Origin: Amycolatopsis sp. | GTDB lineage: Bacteria; Actinomycetota; Actinomycetes; Mycobacteriales; Pseudonocardiaceae | Length of the DNA stretch: 41,174 nt | Direction: 5' to 3' | Assembly: GCF_025464955.1 (NCBI RefSeq) | Contig: NZ_JAODNM010000095.1 | Span: 1-41,174 of the forward strand | Shown: piece after piece, positions 15,679 through 23,429 of the stretch | Numbering within the stretch: position 1 is the stretch's first letter | How the letters are laid out: the number at the start of each line of letters is the position of its first letter | Program-made: the position numbers and the translations under genes | The notes under the pieces: generated by a model | Told to the model about the DNA's origin: nothing | The model's database searches: none | Seen by the model: the letters and a program-made list of their open reading frames with translations, nothing else

Positions 15679-16254
15679 ATGCCCGGCGTTGATCGGGATA
15701 TGAACCTCTCGACGACGGAACTGCTGGTGCTGTTCGTCGTCGCCTTGGTGCCGCTCCTGCCCACCGAGGTGACGCTCATCGGCATGGGCGTCGCCGCGTC
15801 CCAGCACGAGACCACCCTCCTGCCGGTGATCCTCGTCGCAGCGGCAGGGTGTGTGGTCTCCGACCTCGTGCTTTACACGCTGGGCCGGTCGGGCGGGAGT
15901 GGGATGCTGACCAGGCTCCGCAAGCGTCCGAGCATCGACGCCGGCGTCGGCTGGGTCGACGGACACCTCCAGCAGCACCCGCGTCCGGTCCTCGTCGTCG
16001 CGCGCTGGCTGCCGTCGGGCGGGACGATCGGTGCCCTGCTCGCCGGTTCGCTGCGGTGGCCGATCGCGGTGTTCCTGACCGCGTCCGCCATCGGCGCGAC
16101 GCTCTGGGTCTCGTACGCCGCGCTGCTGGGGTACATCGGCGGGCAGATCGTGCAGGAGCCGGGGATCAGCATGCTGTTGTCGCTCGGCATCGCGACCGCA
16201 CTCGGCTTCGGGATCACGTTCGCCCTGAAACACCAGTCTTCGCAGGTCGCCTAG
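15679..16254 (+). CDS. DedA-family (VTT domain) membrane protein
   Basis: A 191-residue protein with four to five hydrophobic segments (about 12-30, 45-68, 115-132, 138-160 and 165-182). The pattern of a re-entrant N-terminal hydrophobic stretch with acidic Glu (LLPTEVTLIGMG), then ARWLPSGGTIGALLAGSL near residues 110-127, matches the DedA/SNARE-associated family; the R-x3-P of that motif is typical. Family members move undecaprenyl phosphate or phospholipids across the membrane (recent work on DedA proteins), but this one is short and its substrate is uncertain. The start may be the ATG at 15679 or that at 15700; neither has a clear ribosome-binding site. Confidence 0.78.
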   Translation: MPGVDRDMNLSTTELLVLFVVALVPLLPTEVTLIGMGVAASQHETTLLPVILVAAAGCVVSDLVLYTLGRSGGSGMLTRLRKRPSIDAGVGWVDGHLQQHPRPVLVVARWLPSGGTIGALLAGSLRWPIAVFLTASAIGATLWVSYAALLGYIGGQIVQEPGISMLLSLGIATALGFGITFALKHQSSQVA

Positions 16255-16335
16255 GCGCTGGTGCCCGCCCGCACCACGCACGTCCTTTGCGGTGAACCCA
16301 CCGCGCCGCACTGCCGCCGGGCCGGGTCGCGGCTC

Positions 16336-16341
16336 TAGCGT
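16336..16341 (+). promoter_or_regulatory. -10 box of a probable leaderless promoter (XRE regulator)
   Basis: TAGCGT is followed by 6 nt and the ATG at 16348, and no Shine-Dalgarno sequence precedes the start. Confidence 0.5.
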
Positions 16342-16347
16342 GATCGC

Positions 16348-17238
16348 ATGACCGAGAATTCCACGGCGCGGGCGCGAGAACTGGGCCTCGATCTCAGACG
16401 CAGCCGTGAACGGGCGAAGCTCAGCGGACGCCAGCTGAGCGAGCGGCTGGGCTGGACCCACGGCAAGCTTTCGTACATCGAAAACGGTCGCCGCCCGCCT
16501 TCGGATCTGGATGTGACGGCGTATCTGGCCAGCTGCGGACCGCTCGTCCAATCGGAGTACGAACGCCTGCTGGAGCTCGCCGCCACAGCCGACAGCGAAC
16601 ACTGGGTACGCCCTCACGGCCCGGAACTCCCGACCGAACTGCGCTCGCTGATCCTGCAGGAGAGCAACGCCGCCTCGATCATGACGTACGAGCCTCTGGT
16701 CATCCCCGGGCTTCTGCAGACCGAGGGTTACATGCGGGCGCTCTTCGAGTGGTGTTCCCGACGCCCCGCCAACGAAATCGAACTCAGGATCCAGGCACGT
16801 CTGGTACGGCAGGAGCTGCTGGCCCGCCAACGGCCCCCGACCTGCACGTTCTACCTCCAGGAACACGCGCTGCGCACCACAATGGGCAGCTCACAGGTGA
16901 TGAGCGAGCAACTCCTCCATCTCGTGCTCGCCACGTCCCAGTACCGCTGCACGATCCGGGTCGTCCTGGATTCCGCCGGACCGTTCAGCGCCTGGGGCGG
17001 GGCGTTTCGTGTGATGGATTACGCCGACAATCAGCCACTCGCCTACACCGAAGGCGTAGCGGCCGGGATGTTCCTGGAGAAGCCCGAGGACATCGCGCGC
17101 TACCGGGACTTTCTGTCCAGACTCGATATAGCGGCACTGAATCCGGGACAATCGCGGGCATGGCTTGCCACCCTGGCAGATGCCTACGATCGACTGGAGG
17201 CAGGCGCCCCATGCCCACCCGAGAGCGCACCGAGCTGA
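16348..17238 (+). CDS. XRE-family regulator with DUF5753
   Basis: A 296-residue protein. Residues 10-65 form a helix-turn-helix of the Xre type (LRRSRERAKLSGRQLSERLG, then GKLSYIENGRR). From about 105 to 285 lies DUF5753, recognised by YEPLVIPGLLQTEGYMRAL and by RQELLARQRPPTCTFYL. This architecture is the large WhiJ/Scr1-like family of actinobacteria, almost always paired with a small DUF397 protein as here. In Streptomyces such pairs affect development and antibiotic production, and one pair (Scr1-Scr2) has been described as toxin-antitoxin-like. The specific target here is unknown. The gene overlaps the DUF397 gene by 28 bp. Confidence 0.9.
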   Translation: MTENSTARARELGLDLRRSRERAKLSGRQLSERLGWTHGKLSYIENGRRPPSDLDVTAYLASCGPLVQSEYERLLELAATADSEHWVRPHGPELPTELRSLILQESNAASIMTYEPLVIPGLLQTEGYMRALFEWCSRRPANEIELRIQARLVRQELLARQRPPTCTFYLQEHALRTTMGSSQVMSEQLLHLVLATSQYRCTIRVVLDSAGPFSAWGGAFRVMDYADNQPLAYTEGVAAGMFLEKPEDIARYRDFLSRLDIAALNPGQSRAWLATLADAYDRLEAGAPCPPESAPS

Positions 17239-17399
17239 CCTGGCGTAAGAGCAGCTACAGCAACGGCGACAACGGTGACTGCGTCGAAGTCGCCACCGCG
17301 CCCGGCGCCGCGGCCGTCCGCGACTCGAAGTCCCCCGCCTCCGGCCACCTCACCGTGCCCGCTCACTCCTGGCGCACCTTCCTCTCCCGCCTCTCCTGA
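17211..17399 (+). CDS. DUF397 protein, partner of the XRE regulator
   Basis: A 62-residue protein of the DUF397 family. The core motifs are LTWRKSSYSNGDNGDCVEVA, the VRDSKSP turn and the terminal SWRTFLSRL. The ATG at 17211 lies inside the end of the upstream gene in another frame and has GGAGG (17196-17200) 10 nt before it, so the two are translated from one message. DUF397 proteins probably bind and modulate their cognate XRE-DUF5753 protein; that is known for only a few pairs. The transcript ends in the strong inverted repeat just downstream. Confidence 0.88.
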   Translation: MPTRERTELTWRKSSYSNGDNGDCVEVATAPGAAAVRDSKSPASGHLTVPAHSWRTFLSRLS

Positions 17400-17414
17400 C
17401 CCAGCGCGAAAGAC

Positions 17415-17465
17415 CCCTCGGGGCCAGCCTTGTGGCGTTGAACGCCACAAGGGTGGCCCCGAGGG
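17415..17465. terminator. Strong hairpin, dispersed repeat family B
   Basis: Arms of 25 nt at 17415-17439 and 17441-17465 are complementary except for one position, with ends CCCTCGGGGCCA and TGGCCCCGAGGG and centre GTTGAAC. It lies between the convergent DUF397 and peroxiredoxin genes, so a bidirectional terminator is the simple reading. Its right arm recurs identically at 34586-34610 and its end at 23528-23547. Confidence 0.8.
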
Positions 17466-17480
17466 AACGCCGCAACCACC

Positions 17481-18116
17481 TCAGCCAAGGGCGGCGAGGA
17501 CGGCGGCGGGTTCGGTGCGGGTGGTGTAGTCCGGGTGGACGTCGATGAAGCGGATCGTCTTGTCCTGGCCGACGATCAGGACGGTCGGGTGCGGGAGCTC
17601 GAGCTCGGTGCTGCCGTTGACCTTGTTGAGGTCGCTGCCGAGAGCCTTACCGGCGGCCTGGACCTCCGGAGTCGGCTGGAAGGTGATACCCAGCGTTCGG
17701 GCGACTTCGTTGCCGACGTCGGACAAGACGGCGAAGTCGAGCTCGTTCGCCTCCTTCGTCGACAGTGAGCCGTCGGGAAGCTGCGGGCTGATCGCGGCCA
17801 GGCGGACGCCCAACTTCTTCAGCTCGGGCAGCAACTCCTGCTGGTAGCTACGCAACGCGACGTTGCAGTACGGGCACCAGCCGCCGCGGTAGAAGGTGAG
17901 CACCGCCGGACCGTCGGCGACCAGCTCGTCGAGGGACACCTGACCGCCCGTCGCATCGGCCAGCTTGAAGTCGGCAACCGTCGCGCCGACGGCGGCGAAG
18001 TCGGATTCCTTGACCACCTGGTTGGTCACCGCACCCTCGAAAACCTCGAATATTTCAGCCGGTGCAACCTGCTTGACGTGCGCTTTTACCCCATCGAGAG
18101 TTTCGGAGAGCGACAT
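17481..18116 (-). CDS. Peroxiredoxin-like AhpC/TSA family protein
   Basis: A 211-residue thioredoxin-fold protein. After an N-terminal helical region, the AhpC/TSA domain starts near residue 44, and the active site is TFYRGGWCPYCNVALRSYQ with Cys81 and Cys84. The CPYC pair distinguishes it from classical peroxiredoxins, which have a single peroxidatic Cys in a TPVC or TFVC motif; proteins of this subtype are labelled peroxiredoxin-like, and their substrate is not settled. The ATG at 18114-18116 is preceded by GGAAGGAC. It is divergent from a TetR regulator 63 bp away, which very likely represses it through the two palindromes in between. Confidence 0.88.
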   Translation of the reverse strand: MSLSETLDGVKAHVKQVAPAEIFEVFEGAVTNQVVKESDFAAVGATVADFKLADATGGQVSLDELVADGPAVLTFYRGGWCPYCNVALRSYQQELLPELKKLGVRLAAISPQLPDGSLSTKEANELDFAVLSDVGNEVARTLGITFQPTPEVQAAGKALGSDLNKVNGSTELELPHPTVLIVGQDKTIRFIDVHPDYTTRTEPAAVLAALG

Positions 18117-18134
18117 GCAAGTCCTTCCAGATCC

Positions 18135-18156
18135 AGTTGTACCATTCAGTACAACT
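18135..18156. promoter_or_regulatory. TetR operator 1
   Basis: AGTTGTAC-N6-GTACAACT, a perfect inverted repeat with 8-bp arms, midway between the two divergent starts. Its core GTACCATTCAGTACA is repeated with two changes in operator 2. Confidence 0.75.
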
Positions 18157-18164
18157 CGAGCCAC

Positions 18165-18180
18165 TGTACTATCCAGTACA
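18165..18180. promoter_or_regulatory. TetR operator 2, overlapping the regulator start
   Basis: TGTACTATCCAGTACA is a perfect palindrome with 6-bp arms around ATCC, ending on the A of the regulator ATG. It covers the -10-like TACTAT (18167-18172), 7 nt before the ATG, so binding would shut off the regulator's own leaderless transcript. Core spacing to operator 1 is 27 bp. Confidence 0.75.
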
Positions 18181-18785
18181 TGGCGACGCAAGCAGTGACG
18201 GATCAAGGGAAGCGGACCAGGGACTCGATCCTCGGCACCGCGTCCCAACTGATCTACGCCAACGGCGTGGCGGCAACGAGCCTCGACAAGATCCTCGCCG
18301 CGTGCGGCGCCGGGAAGTCGCAGATGTACCACTACTTCAAGAACAAGCAGCAGATGGTCGAGGCCGTGATCGAGTACGATCTGGAGCGGATCCTGGCCAA
18401 CCAGCCGCTCATCGGCGAGCTGCGCACCTGGGAGAACTTCGATCAGTGGGTCGAGGACCTGCTCGATCTCCACCGCGGCCCCGGCGGCCCGAGCGCCTGC
18501 CCGCTGGGCAACCTGACCGGCGAGCTCGGCTCCGACTCGACGTACGCGCCGTTGATCGACAAGGCGTACCGCACCTGGGAGTCCTACCTCGCCCGCGGCC
18601 TGACGTTGTTGCAGGACAAGGGAGAACTGGCTGCGGACGCCGATCCCGGGCGGCTCGCCCAGGCCACGATGGCCTGCCTGCAGGGCGGTTTGCTACTTTC
18701 GCACATCCGGCGCGACATCATTCCGCTTTCCGACGCTCTGCACATCGCCTTGGAGAGTCTCAAGCGTCACCGTGTAGGCGGATAA
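18180..18785 (+). CDS. TetR-family transcriptional regulator
   Basis: A 201-residue repressor. The helix-turn-helix lies at about 12-58 (RTRDSILGTASQLIYANGVAATSLDKILAACGAGKSQMYHYFKNK, quoted in pieces: the recognition helix is GAGKSQMYHYF). The C-terminal domain, with the conserved CPLGNLTGEL near residues 107-116, resembles the LmrA/YxaF group. In this group the ligand is often an aromatic compound or flavonoid. The ATG at 18180 is chosen over upstream in-frame codons because it fits the -10 box TACTAT and the HTH distance. It probably controls itself and the peroxiredoxin-like gene. Confidence 0.92.
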   Translation: MATQAVTDQGKRTRDSILGTASQLIYANGVAATSLDKILAACGAGKSQMYHYFKNKQQMVEAVIEYDLERILANQPLIGELRTWENFDQWVEDLLDLHRGPGGPSACPLGNLTGELGSDSTYAPLIDKAYRTWESYLARGLTLLQDKGELAADADPGRLAQATMACLQGGLLLSHIRRDIIPLSDALHIALESLKRHRVGG

Positions 18786-18863
18786 GCCTGCTACTTAAGG
18801 ATGACACGCGTCTCCGGACGCTCCCCGATGTGCAGAGCGCGTCTGATTCGCGACGCTTGAGGC

Positions 18864-19973
18864 ATGAAAATTCCCGCTCTCCTGGCCGTCGTCGTGGCGA
18901 TGACGATCGGCCTCACCGGCGTCGCCACCGCGGCCACGCCAAGCCTTGAACTACCTCCTCCGACAGGTCCGCTTTCGATCGGACTGACGACGCTGCATCT
19001 GACGGACCGATCTCGTGCCGACCCGTGGGTGCCATCGGAGAGACGCGAGCTGATGGTGTCCGTCTGGTATCCCGCTCGTGCGACGGGCGGCGCAACAGCT
19101 CCCTATATGACACAACAGGAATCCGCCGCGATAATCGGGCTGCTCGACGCACCCGGGGCGCCCGCCGACGCGTACGCCAAGGTGAAGACACACTCCTCTG
19201 TGGACGCCAAACCGCTCGGCCTGCGCGCGCCACTCGTGGTGCTTTCGCCGGGCTTCACGGTGACTCGCGCCGAGCTGACGTCACTGGCCGAAGACCTCGC
19301 GAGCCGCGGATACGTCGTCGCCGGCATCGGCCACAACTACGAGTCCGCGGCAACCACGTTCCCGGACGGTCACACCACGACGTGTATCGCCTGCGCGCTG
19401 CCGCAGGACCGAGCCAAGATCGCCGCGGGCCGCGTCGCCGACGTCTCATTCGTCCTCAACGAACTGACCGGGCCGAAACCCGTTTGGGGCGGCGGAAAAC
19501 TCATCGACGCGAGCCGGATCGCGATGGTCGGCCACTCCGCCGGCGGATACAGCGCGATCCCGGCGATGCGCGCCGACAGCCGCATCGACGCCGGGCTGAG
19601 CCTCGACGGCATCGATACCTTCGACGAGGTCGGCACCGACCGGCCGTTCCTGATGATGGGCGTGCCCGAGCACCAGCCGAACGGCACCGACCCGGAGGCG
19701 TCGGCCGCCTGGGACAAGACGTGGCCGGCGTTGACGGGCTGGAAACGCTGGTTCACCGTCGACAAGAGCGATCACTTCGCGTTCACGGACAACATCCTGC
19801 TGGCGCAGCAACTCGGCATCGACCTGGGCGACACGCTGCCTGGCACGCGAGGTGTGCAGATCACCCGCGCCTACGTCGACGCGTTCGTCAACCGGCACCT
19901 GCGCGGTTGTCCGGAACCCCTGCTCAACGGGCCAACCGGGCAATACCCCGAAGTGCGCGGCTGGACCCCGTAG
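18864..19973 (+). CDS. Secreted alpha/beta-hydrolase (PAF-acetylhydrolase-like)
   Basis: A 369-residue exported enzyme. Residues 1-24 are a Sec signal peptide with likely cleavage after ATA. The alpha/beta-hydrolase core has the nucleophile Ser225 in VGHSAGG, Asp248 in LSLDGID and His304 in KSDHFAF as triad candidates. The oxyanion region is VVLSPGFTVTR. Spacing and the N-terminal part (LMVSVWYPA, then LVVLSPG) resemble platelet-activating-factor acetylhydrolase and lipase family members of actinobacteria. A role in hydrolysing extracellular esters is likely; the substrate is unknown. The gene follows the TetR gene by 78 bp and could be in its operon. It ends in the long hairpin at 19996. Confidence 0.88.
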   Translation: MKIPALLAVVVAMTIGLTGVATAATPSLELPPPTGPLSIGLTTLHLTDRSRADPWVPSERRELMVSVWYPARATGGATAPYMTQQESAAIIGLLDAPGAPADAYAKVKTHSSVDAKPLGLRAPLVVLSPGFTVTRAELTSLAEDLASRGYVVAGIGHNYESAATTFPDGHTTTCIACALPQDRAKIAAGRVADVSFVLNELTGPKPVWGGGKLIDASRIAMVGHSAGGYSAIPAMRADSRIDAGLSLDGIDTFDEVGTDRPFLMMGVPEHQPNGTDPEASAAWDKTWPALTGWKRWFTVDKSDHFAFTDNILLAQQLGIDLGDTLPGTRGVQITRAYVDAFVNRHLRGCPEPLLNGPTGQYPEVRGWTP

Positions 19974-19995
19974 ACAGGGTCACCGGTGGGGGTGG

Positions 19996-20052
19996 CTCGT
20001 GAGTGTTCCGGCCGCTTCCAACCTGCTTCTAACCGGCCGGAACACTCACGAG
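19996..20052. terminator. 18-bp perfect hairpin, dispersed repeat family A
   Basis: CTCGTGAGTGTTCCGGCC (19996-20013) pairs perfectly with its complement at 20035-20052; the loop is 21 nt. It separates the convergent hydrolase and LysR genes, and its right arm forms the last codons of the LysR gene. Related copies are at 36788-36837 and, as a half copy, 125-151. Confidence 0.8.
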
Positions 20053-20946
20053 TCCGTCGACCTCCGCGCGCAAGGCGTCCAGCACGGTCGCCACAGCAGG
20101 GCGTGAGGAGGCGCCGTGGCGCATGGCGATCTCGACGAGCCGTGCGGCGCGGAGTCCAGCGAGCGGGCGGCGCACCAGACCGCTACCCGGCGATGTGTCC
20201 ATTGTGTACCGTGGAAGTAGCGCGATTCCATGTCCTGCGGCGACAAGCGCCTCGGTGACGCTGAAGTCGTTGATCCGCTGAACGACAACCGGCCGGACCC
20301 CGGTGCGGATGGTCAGCGAGTGCAGCACGTCGTCCACCGGGAACCCGGAGGCGACGCCGATCCATTTCTCGCCCGCGAGTTCGGCGAGCTCGACACGCTC
20401 CTTACCCGCCAGGCGATGACCGACAGGGAGCGCGACATCGAGTGGCTCGCGCAACAGCGGCCGGATCTCCAGTCGCTCGGAATCGAACGGCGCCGCGTGC
20501 TCGTCGCGATGGGTGACGACGATGTCGTAGTCCGCGACCAGGCCCGGGACCTGCGGCGGGGTCATATCGACATCGCGGGCGTCGATCTCCAGCCCGTCGA
20601 TCCCGGCCACGCGGCTCAGCAGACCGGGCAACACCATCAACGCGGCCGACTGGAAGATCGCCAGGCGTACGCGACCCTTCGGCGCACTGCGGTAAGTGTC
20701 CAATTCGGACTCCGCACGGGCCAGCGCCGCCAGCACCTCGTCGGCCCTGGCCACCAGAGCCCGGCCCGCATCGGTCAGCCGTAACCCGCGCCCGGCCGGC
20801 TCTATCAGCGGCAGCCCGACTTCGGTCTGCAAGGCGCGGAGCTGCTGCGACACCGCAGACGGCGTGCAGTGCAACGCTCGCGCCGCAGCCGTCACGCTCC
20901 CCCTGTCCGCGAACTCGCGCAGGGTACGCAGTCGGTTGATGTCCAT
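20029..20946 (-). CDS. LysR-family transcriptional regulator
   Basis: A 305-residue regulator. The winged helix-turn-helix covers residues 1-60 (LRTLREFADRGSVTAAARALHCTPSAVSQQLRAL), quoted as the N-terminal 'GSVTAAARAL' and 'TPSAVSQQL' motifs, followed by the linker helix and a substrate-binding domain from about 90. It is divergent from an EamA transporter with 72 bp between, the classic arrangement in which a LysR protein controls an exporter of its ligand. ATG 20944-20946 follows TAGCGT by 6 nt, suggesting a leaderless message. The last seven residues LVSVPAG are encoded by an arm of the terminator repeat, so the C-terminus may have been altered by it. Confidence 0.93.
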   Translation of the reverse strand: MDINRLRTLREFADRGSVTAAARALHCTPSAVSQQLRALQTEVGLPLIEPAGRGLRLTDAGRALVARADEVLAALARAESELDTYRSAPKGRVRLAIFQSAALMVLPGLLSRVAGIDGLEIDARDVDMTPPQVPGLVADYDIVVTHRDEHAAPFDSERLEIRPLLREPLDVALPVGHRLAGKERVELAELAGEKWIGVASGFPVDDVLHSLTIRTGVRPVVVQRINDFSVTEALVAAGHGIALLPRYTMDTSPGSGLVRRPLAGLRAARLVEIAMRHGASSRPAVATVLDALRAEVDGLVSVPAG

Positions 20947-20952
20947 GAAGCA

Positions 20953-20958
20953 ACGCTA
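20953..20958 (-). promoter_or_regulatory. -10 box of a probable leaderless promoter (LysR)
   Basis: Minus-strand TAGCGT lies 6 nt before the ATG at 20946, with no ribosome-binding site between. Confidence 0.5.
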
Positions 20959-20959
20959 C

Positions 20960-20990
20960 AAGGTAGCTGCAGATATTCTGGCTAGTCCTT
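20960..20990. promoter_or_regulatory. Candidate LysR binding region and EamA promoter
   Basis: The segment runs from AAGG to CCTT and contains, at 20964-20984, an imperfect inverted repeat whose ends TAGC and GCTA flank CAG-ATATT-CTG. TATTCT at 20974-20979 would serve as a -10 for the transporter gene, about 40 bp before its ATG. Binding here would affect both divergent genes. Confidence 0.45.
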
Positions 20991-21018
20991 CAAGGTCGCA
21001 CCCGTCAGAGTGAGAGCT

Positions 21019-21945
21019 ATGACCCCCCGTGACCGTCTGCTCGCCATGCTCGTCGCCGTGGTGTGGGGCTGTAACTTCCTCGCCATCCACGCCACGCTCG
21101 GTCACTTTCCGCCGCTGTTCGCCGCCGCCCTGCGGTTCGCGGTGATCGCGGTGCCGACGATTCTTTTCGTTCCGTGGCCGAAGGTGAAGGTCCGCTACCT
21201 GATCGGTTACGGGCTGGGGTTCGGCACCGGGCAGTTCGCGTTCCTGTTCATCGCGATGGACACCGGCATGCCGACCGGCCTCGCGTCGCTGGTGCTTCAG
21301 GCGTCGGCGCCGTTCACCGTCCTGCTGGGCTCAGTGTTCCTGCGAGAGCGCGTGAGCGGACGGCAGCTGGCCGGGATCTCGCTAGCCGTCATCGGCATGG
21401 CGGCGATCGCGTGGCAACAGGCGGGCGAGGCCGCGCTGCTGCCGGTCATCCTCACGCTGTTGGGCGCGCTGAGCTGGGCTTTCGGCAATCTCAGCTCGCG
21501 GCAGGCGGCGCCGGAGAACCCGCTGCACTTCACGCTGTGGATGTCGGTCGTGCCGCCGCTGCCGATGTTCGTCATCTCGCTGATCGCCGAAGGACCGGCC
21601 GCGCAGTGGAAGTCGCTGACGACGTTGAACACACCAGGCGGGTGGACGGCGTTGATCGGGCTGACCTACGTCGTACTGATCGGCACGATCGTCGGCTCCG
21701 GGATCTGGACGACGTTGATGCGCCGCAACCCGGCGGGCGTCGTGGCGCCGTTCTCGCTGCTGGTACCCGTGGTCGGGATGTCGGCGTCGTACTTCTTCCT
21801 GCACGAGCGGCCGAGCGCCGCCGAGATCGGCGCCGGGGTGCTCGTCATCGCCGGGGTGCTGCTGGGCTCTCTCAAACGCAAGCCGCCCGCCCCCGCGCTC
21901 CCGGCCCCCGAGGACCCGCGACTCGCCGCCGATCTGCGCGTCTAG
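21019..21945 (+). CDS. EamA/DMT-family transporter
   Basis: A 308-residue membrane protein with about ten transmembrane segments and two EamA repeats, the second beginning near residue 150 (LTLLGALSWAFGNLSSRQA). The first repeat shows AVVWGCNFLAIHATLG and LVLQASAPFTVLLGSVFLRERV, both characteristic. Members export amino acids and other metabolites; the substrate here is unknown. The ATG at 21019 is preferred over a GTG three codons upstream, with AGAGTGAGAG before it. It is divergent from the LysR gene and probably under its control. A hairpin follows the stop. Confidence 0.9.
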   Translation: MTPRDRLLAMLVAVVWGCNFLAIHATLGHFPPLFAAALRFAVIAVPTILFVPWPKVKVRYLIGYGLGFGTGQFAFLFIAMDTGMPTGLASLVLQASAPFTVLLGSVFLRERVSGRQLAGISLAVIGMAAIAWQQAGEAALLPVILTLLGALSWAFGNLSSRQAAPENPLHFTLWMSVVPPLPMFVISLIAEGPAAQWKSLTTLNTPGGWTALIGLTYVVLIGTIVGSGIWTTLMRRNPAGVVAPFSLLVPVVGMSASYFFLHERPSAAEIGAGVLVIAGVLLGSLKRKPPAPALPAPEDPRLAADLRV

Positions 21946-21948
21946 GCC

Positions 21949-21976
21949 GGGCGCTCTTGTCCAAAAGTGCTCGCCC
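21949..21976 (+). terminator. Probable terminator after the EamA gene
   Basis: GGGCG (21949-21953) pairs with CGCCC (21972-21976), and the inner CTCTTG and CAAAAG parts can add pairs with a bulge. It starts 4 nt after the stop. Confidence 0.45.
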
Positions 21977-22039
21977 TGGACCGCAAGTCGACGTCGAGTT
22001 GCGGTACTTAGCGTCCGCAACGATCGCAAAGTAGTGCGA

Positions 22040-22708
22040 CTAGTGGACGTCGCTGGCGGGGGTGGTGTCGGCGTCGGCGGTGTCGGGGGTGTCCTCGTCG
22101 TCGTCGCTGCCCATCATGCGCTTCTTGACGACCGAACCGATGATCAAACCGGCCACGACGGCGACACCAAGCCCGACGTAGGAGAACCGCGAAAGCCACG
22201 TCTCCGCGACGACACCCAGGTAGTACACGGCGGCCGTGGTGCCGCCGGCCCAGGCGATGCCGCCGAGCGCGTTGGCGAGGAGGAACCGCGGGTAGTGCAT
22301 GTGCAGCGAGCCCGCGAGCGGACCGCAGAGGATGCGCAGGAACGCCACGAACCGGCCGAAGAACACGGCCCAAACACCGTTCTTCTGGAACGTCTGCTCG
22401 GCCTTGGCGATATGTTTGGGGCCGAAATGCTTCGGGAACTTGCGCCCGGCCCAGGTGAACAGGCTCTTCCCCCACCGGCGGCCGATCAGGTAGCCGATGC
22501 TGTCGCCGACGATCGCACCCGCGCTGCCGCAGACCGCGATCCACTCCCATGCCAGGTTGTGGTTCTTCGATGCGAGCAGCGCCGCCGCGACCAGCACGAT
22601 CTCACCGGGGAGCGGGATGCCGAGGCTCTCCACCATGATCACGAGACCGACGATCAGGTACACGGACAGTGGCGGGATAAGCGCCAGCCAATCGTCGATG
22701 AAGTGCAC
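22040..22708 (-). CDS. DedA-family membrane protein
   Basis: A 222-residue member of the DedA family. Hallmarks are MVESLGIPLPGEIVLVAAALLA, with the acidic Glu after a Pro-Gly-x pattern, and FFGRFVAFLRILCGPLAGSLHM, with Arg residues conserved in active members. About five hydrophobic segments are present, and the C-terminus is a polar acidic tail (DDDEDTPDTAD). DedA proteins have recently been implicated in recycling undecaprenyl phosphate across the membrane and in membrane integrity. The GTG at 22706-22708 has AGGGG close upstream; a longer open frame adds 35 unlikely codons. It may precede no other gene in an operon. Confidence 0.92.
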   Translation of the reverse strand: MHFIDDWLALIPPLSVYLIVGLVIMVESLGIPLPGEIVLVAAALLASKNHNLAWEWIAVCGSAGAIVGDSIGYLIGRRWGKSLFTWAGRKFPKHFGPKHIAKAEQTFQKNGVWAVFFGRFVAFLRILCGPLAGSLHMHYPRFLLANALGGIAWAGGTTAAVYYLGVVAETWLSRFSYVGLGVAVVAGLIIGSVVKKRMMGSDDDEDTPDTADADTTPASDVH

Positions 22709-22787
22709 TTTTGCCCCTAGGTACGTTTTGCGCTGTTTACTGCGTTTTGGCGACTGATACCCAGGGTACCGACAGGTTGCCGTTACT

Positions 22788-23429
22788 TCAGCCGATCCCC
22801 GCCAACGCGACACTCACCGGGACGTCGCCGCCGAGTACGTCGAAGCCGCGGTTCTCGGTGAGCTGCTCGGTGAGCGCGCCGACCAGCACCGCGGCGACGT
22901 CCTGCCGCGAAACCCGCCCCGGCTCCAGGTGGTTGCCCACTTTCACGCGCCCGGTGCCGACGTCGTCGGTCAGCGTGCCGGGCCGGACAAGCGTCCAGGT
23001 GAGGCTCGAACGCTGCAGGATCGCGTCCGACGCCTGCTTCGCGAGCAGGATCGAGCGAACCAGGCGGTCGCCCTGATCAGGTGAATCAGCGAACTGAGCG
23101 GACAGCTGCAGGTAACGCGCGACACCGGCCTTCTCGGCGGCGCGGATCGCGGAAATCGCGCCGTCGCGGTCGACGAGGTTCACCGCGGACGGGTCCGGGT
23201 CCGACGCTCCCGCTGTGTTGATGACCACGTCGGAGCCGGCGAGCGCCTCGACCAGATCGTCGGCGTCGGCGGTGATGTCCGCGACGACCGGCACCGCGCC
23301 GAGCGCCGCGACCTGCTCACCCCGCCCCTGGCTGCGCAACCCGGCGCGCACGTCATGCCCCTGCCGCCGTAGCAACCGCACGACGTGGAACCCAGTACGA
23401 CCCGAAGCGCCGAGCACTGTGACCAACAT
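22788..23429 (-). CDS. NAD(P)-dependent oxidoreductase, NmrA/SDR-a5 type
   Basis: A 213-residue Rossmann protein. VTVLGASGRTGFHVVRLLRRQGHDV is the dinucleotide-binding site with its GASGRTG glycine motif, quoted in short, and LVRPGTLTDD lies near residue 145-155. The typical SDR Tyr-X3-Lys catalytic pair is not obvious, as in other atypical (NmrA-like, SDR-a5) members that act as quinone or sugar reductases or as sensors. Substrate unknown. It is 80 bp upstream of the DedA gene on the same strand and could be cotranscribed with it. The start ATG has GGATCGGGGC upstream. Confidence 0.86.
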   Translation of the reverse strand: MLVTVLGASGRTGFHVVRLLRRQGHDVRAGLRSQGRGEQVAALGAVPVVADITADADDLVEALAGSDVVINTAGASDPDPSAVNLVDRDGAISAIRAAEKAGVARYLQLSAQFADSPDQGDRLVRSILLAKQASDAILQRSSLTWTLVRPGTLTDDVGTGRVKVGNHLEPGRVSRQDVAAVLVGALTEQLTENRGFDVLGGDVPVSVALAGIG

